Shown piece by piece: positions 8,514 through 15,064 of a DNA stretch of 15,064 nt. The notes under the pieces were generated by a model, which did no database searches, was not told the DNA's origin, and worked only from the letters and a program-made list of their open reading frames with translations. This DNA comes from Allomyces macrogynus ATCC 38327 (Eukaryota > Blastocladiomycota > Blastocladiomycetes > Blastocladiales > Blastocladiaceae), in contig GG745345.1 of the NCBI GenBank assembly GCA_000151295.1, forward strand, positions 699,876 through 714,939. The letters are read 5' to 3'. Position 1 is the stretch's first letter; the number at the start of each line of letters is the position of its first letter. The position numbers and the translations under genes were made by a program.

Positions 8514-8519
8514 TTTATT
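8514..8519 (-). promoter_or_regulatory. Candidate AATAAA polyadenylation signal of the SUMO protease gene
   Basis: The minus strand reads ACAATAAAAGA here, about 185 nt downstream of the TGA stop at 8705-8707. Canonical AATAAA is not obligatory in fungi, so this is plausible rather than proven. Confidence 0.4.
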
Positions 8520-8704
8520 GTATCAGCGACGAAGCATTTCTGCATTGCAAACCGAGTCCACGCAAGTTCATGGTGCGCAACAACGCTCAACCAGCCCAAA
8601 CGAGAAACAATCCCAACGGATTCGTATTACACGCTCCAAATTTGACCTCCACCTCTGCGCCATCAATGACGCGCACCGACTCCTTCTCCTCCATCTACAT
8701 CCCC

Positions 8705-11700
8705 TCATGACCGCCGCTTCCCGTCCTTCTCAAAATCGCTCGACCTATCCTCGTAGTGCTGCGCACGCGCCGCTGTCGCGGACCGCAACGTGCGCCCCCC
8801 TGGCACTGACTCGGCCGGGAAATAATTGGTGATCGTGGGTGCGCCGCCATTGGGTGGCGTCGTGCTGCGTGATCCGCTCCGACGCGCCCTGTTGCCCGCA
8901 CCATACTTGGGCGCACCGCCGCTGCGCTTGCCGTATTGCTTGGGGCGCTTGGCCGCCGGCGGCGACGGGCTCGCAGCACGGGACCCGGAATCGGTCGCGC
9001 GCCGCACGCGCTTGCGCCGCACCGGCGCCGGTTTCGGCGGCGGTTCCACGAAATCGTTGGCATCGTCATCGTCGCTATCAGTGAGCTCGGTCATGTCGAC
9101 CGACTCGGTGGGTGCGGGCGCGGCGGCAGCGGGAGGTGGTGGCGGCGGGATAGCTGGCGAGGCAGGTGCGACGTGCAACTTCATGGAACTCGCGGCCTGT
9201 ACCGTTGTCGGGGTAGGCGCCGGCACTTCTGGGCCCGTGTCCGACTCGGAATCCGAATCGACCGTCATGCTCTCGGCACGCCGGGACTCGCCACTGAGGT
9301 CGGGCGACTCGGCGCGGTCAGTCCGTGCACGGGTCGCGTGCGCCGGTTCGCCACGCACCGTAGGTGCCGGCGACGAGCGCCGTGGATTGATGCCCACGGG
9401 CGACGACATGCCGCGGAGCCGGGCTGTGACATCGGCCGCCAGCCGGCCCGACGACGACAAGCGCGACGGGATGCGCGGCGGTGGCGATGGCGGGCGTGGC
9501 GGCGGCAATGTTGCGGCTGCCTGCGGCGGCGGCGGCGGCGGCGGGACCGTGCCGTCGACGCCGATGACGTTCGAGTCGGTGTGGTCGTCCTCGTCCAAGT
9601 AACTGAAAAGATCAATCGCCCCATGCTGTTCCTGCTGCCGCGGCCGAGGCAGACTCGGGAGCCGTATGGCACGATCCGTGCCGAACGTGCGCGAGTACAT
9701 GTGCTCTGCAGATATATCGGGCGTGAGGCGCCTGTGCATCATGCCCGCGTCCTCCTGCCCCTGGATCGGCAGTTTAACGTAATCCGGCTGCTCTGGCGAC
9801 GGCACATCGGCCACGGCGAAGCCCGGGATCGCCAAGCCCAGGATCGCCATCCCTGACGCGGTCGTTTCGCCGGGGACCACCCGCATCGGCGGCGGCGGCG
9901 GCGGTGGAGCCTTCGTGGCGGGCTGTGGGGGCGACGGCGATAGCGGTTCGCCGAAACTCGGCGACAAGCTCGTGAATGTGTTGTTGTCGCAGCGGTGCCA
10001 CGCCGATTGCGGCGATTGCGGCTGTGGCGGCGACGCGGGCGAGTCCACGTCCATGGCGTCGTCCGAGTCGCTGTTGTCGTCGAGGACCACCGATATCTGC
10101 GAGTTGGTCTTGGGCGGAACCGGGGGCGGCACGTTCTTGGCCGCAGGGGCGCAGGGGTCATCGAACCCGGCCTCGTCATACGCCTGCGGCTGCTGGTCCA
10201 TGTGCGTGACCGTGACGCTTCTGGGCGCGAGCGCCGGCGCGAAGAACTGGTGCAGAGTCGGGTCCTGCATGTCTTTGCCCTTACCCTTGCCCTTGCCACC
10301 CTTGCCCTGCGTCGCCGCGTCGTTGCGCGCCTTGAGGGCCCACTTGTCCGCCGGCGCGGCGCCGAGCTTGTTCCCGCCCGTGCGCGGCATCTTGGTCGAC
10401 GCCTTGGCGAGCGGCGATGCGACAATGGTGTCATCGTCGGTCTGCTCGTCGTCGGCCGGATCGGCCATGATCACGTCATCGTCATCGTCGTCGCCCGCGT
10501 CTATCATGGTATTGATGGTCGAATTCGGGTCGTCAATCCCGTTCTCCTTGCGGTACTTGACATACTCGTCGGCGAGCCCGAGAATCAGCCGCATCAGCGT
10601 CAACCGCTTCCGCTTAATCTGGTCGATCCGCCAAGGGTCGTTCTCCGGCTGCACGCTCCGCTGCTCGTAGACGCTCAGCAGGTTCCCGGCCTCCATGGGC
10701 GTTGCGACAAGTACCGGCAAGATGCGGTCGGTGTCGGTCAAAATGCGCTCCATAAAATGCAGCACGTAGATCCCGCAGTCCCAGGAATTCGGCTGTTGGG
10801 GGCACTGAGACGCGAGCCGGTGCGGCCACGCCGGCGAGTGCCCGCCGCGCGTCGGCTTGGCCCAGTTCGGGTGCAGCTGGTACCCGCGCGTCGCCGCCTC
10901 ATACTTGAGGTAGGCCTCGAGCGCTTCAATCGTCTTTTGCCGGGGGCGGCCTGACGAGAGCGAGTCGAGCAACAGGATGCACGGCTCGTCAGGCGACCGC
11001 TTGGTTTTCACCGGCGTGAGCGGCGTCCACGACGCGGGCTCCTTGGCGGCGGACGCGGTGGCCGCAGTGGCACCGCGGGTCTTGGCGCCCGGCGTCGTCA
11101 ACAGTTTACTCTTGTACTTGCGCGTATTACCGGGAGGTGTCGTACCGGGCATCGAGAACAGTAGCGGCAGCGGCGCCGTGGCTGAACTGGCCGCGAGCTC
11201 GACGGTGCTGTTCTTGGGCGGCGAGCCAGACGTCGAGCTGACCGAGGTGAGCGAGCAGGCCGGGCTCAGCGGCGTCGGATCGGGGATGGGCACCGAGGAC
11301 ACGTCACCCGGCGTCGGCCCGCTGCGCACGTCTTCGTCGTCGTCGTCATCGTTGTCGTCGACGACAATGTTGGCGTTATTTGCGCCCTCAGGCGTCGAGT
11401 CGACGTCGTCGTGCACCGACGAGCGCGCGGGCTTGGACGGCGTGGTCATGGCCGCAGCCGTGGCCGCGTGGTCGGATGCGGCTGCGGGCCGCTTGGACGG
11501 CGTCGTGGTCGCACTACCCGCGCGCGCACTCGACGACACGCTCGTGCTCGTGCTCGTGTCCGCCGGCGCCGGCACCTCGTCAGGGTCCGCGACTGCCGCG
11601 GCCGTCGAATCAGATGCGCCCACCGACTCCGGCAATGACGGCGCGGTACTCCCGGTCCCCGCCGCGGGCGACGCGTCGGCCGTTCTCGTGGCACTGCCGC

Positions 11701-14494
11701 CGCCGACGGTCTGCGGCGGCGGCGGCGGTGGCGTCGGTTCGTCCTTGATCACGAGCTTGCCCGGATTCAGGATGACAGCAAGGTACCAGTGCAAGTTTTC
11801 GTTGATTGGAACAAACACCATCTTCTTGCTGAACAAGTCGACGCTCTTGGTCCACGACTTGACGCGCTGGTACCCTTCGGCGTACGGGGTCGCGTTCTCG
11901 CCCGCCGCCGCCACTGCCGCCGCCGTCGCGCCCGACTTCTTGCTCCCGCCCTTCCCCGCCGCCGCCCCGGCCTTCTTCTTGCCCGTCTGCGTGAGCCGCA
12001 GAAAGAAAAACGAGTTGAACAGGTGCACCGACTGCCGCTGGTCGTCGGGCAGCCGGTCGACGAGGTACCGCAGGTAAAACTCGAGCACGGCATCATTCAA
12101 GAAATCCGAATTGTTGAGCACACCGGCGTCGTTACCAAAGAGCGTGACCCCTTTGGACCCGGCAAACGGGTAGACAAACAACAAGTCGGTGCGCTCGCGG
12201 CCCTTGCTCGCGAGATACGCGTCGAGTTCGCGCTTCGGCGCGTTATCCTCGTCGTCGTCGTCGTCGTCGAGCACGACCGTTGGCTTAATTGCGGCTGCGG
12301 CCGCCGCGATCGACTCGCAACTGCGCAGTCGCGGCTTGGTCTTCCCCTTGTCCTCGTCGTCCGAGTGGTCGAGCAAGACCGAAATGGTCGTCGGCTTGCC
12401 CCGCGCCGGCGGGACCGACAGCGGCGGCACCGGCGGCAGGAAGCGCGCCGTGCTGCGCGTGGTGCGCGACGGCGGCTGCGCCTCTGCACGCGAGAGCGCG
12501 GCCGCTGGGCGGGTCGCGTAGAATGCGCCGTCAGAGATCTCTGCGGTCGTGCCCGGTGGGTGGCCGCCAGGAAGGCTGGCCGTGCGCGCACGCTGCACCG
12601 CGCTACGAGTGGCTGGCGGGGACGTGGGCTCTGTGTAGATGAACGCTGACGGCTTGAAGTGCGTGTCCTCCCACGCTTCCCTGTGAGAAGGGGGGGGGGG
12701 GGGGGGGATAAACCGCTTCAGTCAGCGCCGAGGTGATACCGCGTGATTGGAAAAGAAACAACGCACTCGGTCAGTTCCTTGACCCGGAACCGGGCGCCGC
12801 GGCATAGTTGCGCGAAATTGGTTGGCATGTCGTCGAGGAACACCCGCACGTAGCGCAGGAGCGGGTTCGCAGATGCTAACAATGGCCAACCAAGCGATCA
12901 GAAGTCGCTCCATGACCAGAACAAACGTGACAGAACAGACGTACACCGGTCGTACTTGAACTTGTGCTTGGTCGTGATGTCCTGCATCCACGCGGCACTG
13001 ATCCCGACCGTCTTGTGCACGCGAATCGCGAGAAACTTTTGCCGAGGAAAACACTATCCAGAGGAACACCAAGTGAGTGGCCCCGTCGTGCCAATCGGCC
13101 GCCAATGTCGACGGCAACGCACCTCAATCGGTTCCATGTCGGAAGGGTGCAGCGGCCAGCCCAGCGCCCCACTCGACTCACCCTTGACGACAATGCGCAA
13201 AACACCTTCTTGCAGCCGAATCGTCTCGGGCTCCGGGTGCTTGTACTTGCCATACCACAGCGCCTGGACAGGCCACTCGTGAACGACCTTGACGTGATCG
13301 ATCTTGTTGATGGAAAAGTCCCGCATGGGCTCGTCGCCGTCGTTGGCAGTCACACCGTCACTGCCGCCGCCACCGTCGTCGTCGTCCGAGTCGGGGATCT
13401 CGATCGGCCCCGACGCACGGGGCGCGGACCTTGCCGGTGGTAGCGGGGGCGGCGGCTGCTCGACATACGGCGTCGGTTGGGCGAGGGGCACGTGCGCCGG
13501 CGGCTGCGCTGGCCGCGTCTGGGCCAATCTCATACCGAGCGCCGGCGAATTGTGCCGCAGCCCAACGCGCGGCGAGGTGCGCAGCGACCCGGCCCCTGGC
13601 GGCGTCGGCCGGTCCAGCGCGGTCTGCGCGCAATGCGTGCCGTGAAATGCGCCGCCGGTGTGGTGCTGGTGCGGGTGCATTGCACCGAACGGCAATGCCG
13701 ATGGGATCGCGGGCGTGGGCTGCCGCAGCGTGAGACCCAAGCGCTCATTCGAATCGCGCGGCGTCATCGCTCTGCCCGGGATGGGCACGCGAATCGGGAC
13801 TCTCGGGGCGGTCGAGAAGACGGTCGCGGCGACAGCAGTCGCGGAAACGTGTAGGTTGTGCTCACCCGCGGGCAACAGCGGCGGTGGCGGGGGCACCGGC
13901 GGGTGCGGGCTCAGATGATTGAAATTCGACAGGCTCGGCGGCGACGGGTCGGTGCGGCGTTCCGCCCGGTCGGAGGTGGAGTCGCCCGCGGCAGGCGTTG
14001 CGTGCCGCGCGTGATGGTCGCGGAATGCCGTCGCAATGGGACCCGTGCCGCGCGGTGGTGCAGGCGGCCGGGAAGGCGTCGTCATACCCAAGGTGTTGCT
14101 TGGGCGGAAGCCGCTGGGTTTCTGGGTATTCTTCGTACTCGCGTGCGCGGGGATGGTCGAGGTCGGCAGGCCAATCCTGTGCGCTTCGCGTTTCGGCGGA
14201 CCGCTACTGTGAGCAAGAATGCAGGGACGGCATGAGCGAAATGGGTCAAGGACGGTTCCGGCGCGCGCGCGGGATGAGGGCAGTGGAAAGGGACAAGTAC
14301 GCGTTCTTGGCCGATTCCAATTCGCGCAGCATGGCCAGTCGTTGATCCTCGCAGGTCGCCGCGTCGGCCGCCGCGTCGTGGTGGTGGTGGCGGGTGTCGT
14401 CGTGCAGGGTGGGCTCGTCGTCCTCGTCGTCCTCGTCGTCGAGATGCATGACTTGGCGGCCAGAATGCCGCGGCGGCGGTGCTGAAGGGTCCAT
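8705..14494 (-). CDS. ULP2: Ulp2/SENP6-7-type SUMO protease (peptidase family C48), five exons, 1832 residues
   Basis: Exons are 14301-14494, 13123-14206, 12945-13053, 12740-12875 and 8705-12680. Together they give 5499 nt, with every junction in phase and no internal stop. The start has an ideal CACCATGG context. The enzyme is expected to cleave SUMO, preferentially poly-SUMO chains, in the nucleus. Exon 1 encodes an acidic and His-rich segment and a short helix (LAMLRELESAKNA). A PH-like region, characteristic of Ulp2 relatives, spans about 361-507. The catalytic domain starts near 675 (DLLFVYPF) and contains NENLHWYLAV with His805, LLLDSL with Asp1080, and QPNSWDCG with Gln1137 and Cys1143; it ends near 1220 (LADEYVKYRKENG). 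About 275 residues lie between His and Asp, much more than in Ulp1; such inserts typify the SENP6/7 branch. The rest is Pro-rich and acidic with candidate SUMO-interacting motifs, two PIP-like motifs and a basic RRKRVRR cluster (1729-1735, probable nuclear signal). The C-terminal region is disordered. Confidence 0.88.
12681..12739 (-). other. Intron 4 of the SUMO protease gene (59 nt) with a C18 polypyrimidine tract
   Basis: GTATCA donor in phase 2 after FPIT, CGCTGACTGA branch-like site, C18 tract (G18 on the plus strand, 12690-12707), TTCTCACAG acceptor. It joins to REAWEDTHFKPSAF and directly into the long catalytic exon. Confidence 0.8.
12690..12707 (+). repeat. G18 homopolymer inside an intron
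   Basis: Eighteen consecutive G bases on the plus strand. On the coding strand it is the C-rich polypyrimidine stretch just 5' of the intron 4 acceptor of the SUMO protease gene. Runs this long are length-unstable and hard to sequence. Confidence 0.9.
12876..12944 (-). other. Intron 3 of the SUMO protease gene (69 nt)
   Basis: GTACGT donor in phase 1 after KYDR, TTCTGATCG branch-like site, TTGTTAG acceptor. It joins to SSANPLLRYVRVFLDDMP. A competing GTGTAC donor three bases upstream on the transcript gives the wrong phase. Confidence 0.8.
13054..13122 (-). other. Intron 2 of the SUMO protease gene (69 nt)
   Basis: GTGCGT donor after SDMEPIE, CCACTCACTTGG branch-like site, CTGGATAG acceptor. 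Phase 0 joins to CFPRQKFLAIRVHK, which continues the beta-strand pattern of the PH-like region. Confidence 0.8.
14207..14300 (-). other. Intron 1 of the SUMO protease gene (94 nt)
   Basis: GTACTT donor within the Ala codon of SAKNA, CTTGACCC branch-like site, GCTCACAG acceptor. It joins in phase 2 to SGPPKREAHRIG. Without this splice the main frame upstream reads as improbable Arg/Thr-rich sequence, whereas the spliced exon 1 gives an ATG in ideal context. Confidence 0.75.
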
Positions 14495-15064
14495 GGTGGT
14501 GCTCGGCCGCGGCTGGTCGGTCGGTCGGTCCGAGTCCAAGGAAAAGATGGTGCGGGAAGGGCCCTGGTGAGGGGAGCGCGCGCGGAACGGATCTGGCGGC
14601 GGCGCGGCACGGATGCGGAACGGGCGCGTGGAGTGCAGCAAGTCTCGGAGGCGCTGTCGTCGACGAGCACGCGCACGTTGGTGTGTCGGTCACGGCGACG
14701 ATCGTGGTGATGGCCGAGTCGGCGAGGTCAGTGGCCGGCCGTCTTGTGTCGGAGAGCGATCAGTGAGTCCGTCTGATCGTGCGACAGGCGTGACAGTAGT
14801 TTGACGCGAACGCACGCGCCATACTCACCGTCATTTGCATGCGCGGGAGGCACACCACCGTCACGACGACTGGCCACAGACCACTGCCAACCCGATTCCG
14901 GCCACGACCGACAATCCCGTCGACATTTTACTTGCTGCAAAACCGTCTCGACCCTTATATCTACTTGCTGCATCCGCTCCAACGCCGAACCGCCCGCTGG
15001 AAGCGTTCCACCACGGCGCTTCCGCACCCGACCGCCTGTTCCCATTGGGCACCCGCGACAACAA
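14495..15064 (-). promoter_or_regulatory. Upstream region of the SUMO protease gene with a TATA-like box
   Basis: The minus strand reads GATATAAGG at about 14952-14961, a TATA-like element that would place transcription start near 14925, about 430 nt before the ATG at 14494. A consensus-like GTGAGTATGG donor at 14828 hints at an intron in the 5' leader, but I could not fix its acceptor. A 21-codon frame starting at ATG 14926 (MSTGLSVVAG...) ends soon and is not recognisable; it could be an upstream open reading frame. Other frames here look like shadows. Confidence 0.35.

Larger units (their letters stand above)
7281..8704. other. Intergenic region between the DUF3712-like gene and the SUMO protease
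   Basis: About 1.4 kb with many short overlapping frames on both strands, none with recognisable motifs or consistent codon bias. It should hold the promoter of the DUF3712-like gene (an AG-rich GAGAGAGAG tract at about 7469-7498 lies upstream of it) and the 3' untranslated region of the SUMO protease gene. A perfect 10-bp hairpin (7619-7642) and a 14-bp perfect palindrome (8273-8286, GAGGAGCGCTCCTC) are the only structured elements I see. Confidence 0.5.

Noticed and set aside
7919..8599. 226-codon minus-strand frame in the intergenic region.
   Set aside because: It lacks an ATG at its stated start, shows no domain, and has composition like non-coding DNA.
8826..9602. Long plus-strand frames opposite the SUMO protease (also 9915-10670 and 10977-12077).
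   Set aside because: They are antisense shadows of a GC-rich coding exon: Gly/Arg/Ala-rich, no domains, whereas the minus strand holds the catalytic motifs.

Overview
The window looks like GC-rich, CpG-rich nuclear DNA of a fungus. Coding regions carry short introns (59-94 nt) with GTACGT, GTATGT or GTGCGT donors and CTNAY-like branch sites. One intact gene is a secreted fungal protein with a C-terminal RSCDVQxNxCAN block. I cannot fix the lineage; a basidiomycete or an early-diverging zoosporic fungus would both fit. Nothing bacterial is present (no operons, no Shine-Dalgarno starts).

Layout. 1-857 (+): the 3' end of a USP10/Ubp3-type deubiquitinase running into an Ala/Pro-rich and RGG-rich tail, broken by an in-frame stop and several frame changes. 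858-1743: no convincing gene. 1744-2901 (+): intact gene for a 385-residue secreted protein. 2902-3603: AT-richer spacer with an 18-bp direct repeat and a C14 run. 3604 to about 4725 (-): dead, 5'-truncated Ty3/gypsy integrase fragment, strongly CpG-depleted. About 4729-7280 (-): a DUF3712/Tag1-like membrane-anchored protein gene with three recognisable introns, several frame breaks, and a 3' end replaced by the retroelement. 7281-8704: intergenic, with a perfect 10-bp hairpin. 8705-14494 (-): a five-exon gene, reassembled here, for an 1832-residue Ulp2/SENP6-7-type SUMO protease. 14495-15064: its upstream region with a TATA-like box.

The main result is the SUMO protease. Four introns join what look like separate reading frames into one open model whose phases all agree. 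It has an acidic, His-rich N-terminus, a probable PH-like domain, a catalytic domain with His, Asp, Gln and Cys all present, and about 275 residues between His and Asp. At least six candidate SUMO-interacting motifs and two PIP-box-like motifs are scattered through it, which suggests a poly-SUMO protease that might be directed to SUMOylated PCNA. The second result is the retroelement. Its damage is dominated by C-to-T/G-to-A changes at former CpG sites, including both catalytic aspartates, while flanking genes keep dense CpG; this is the expected scar of cytosine methylation on a transposon. The USP10-like and DUF3712-like genes carry many single-base breaks, often in homopolymers. They are either real pseudogenes or local assembly errors, which the sequence alone cannot decide.
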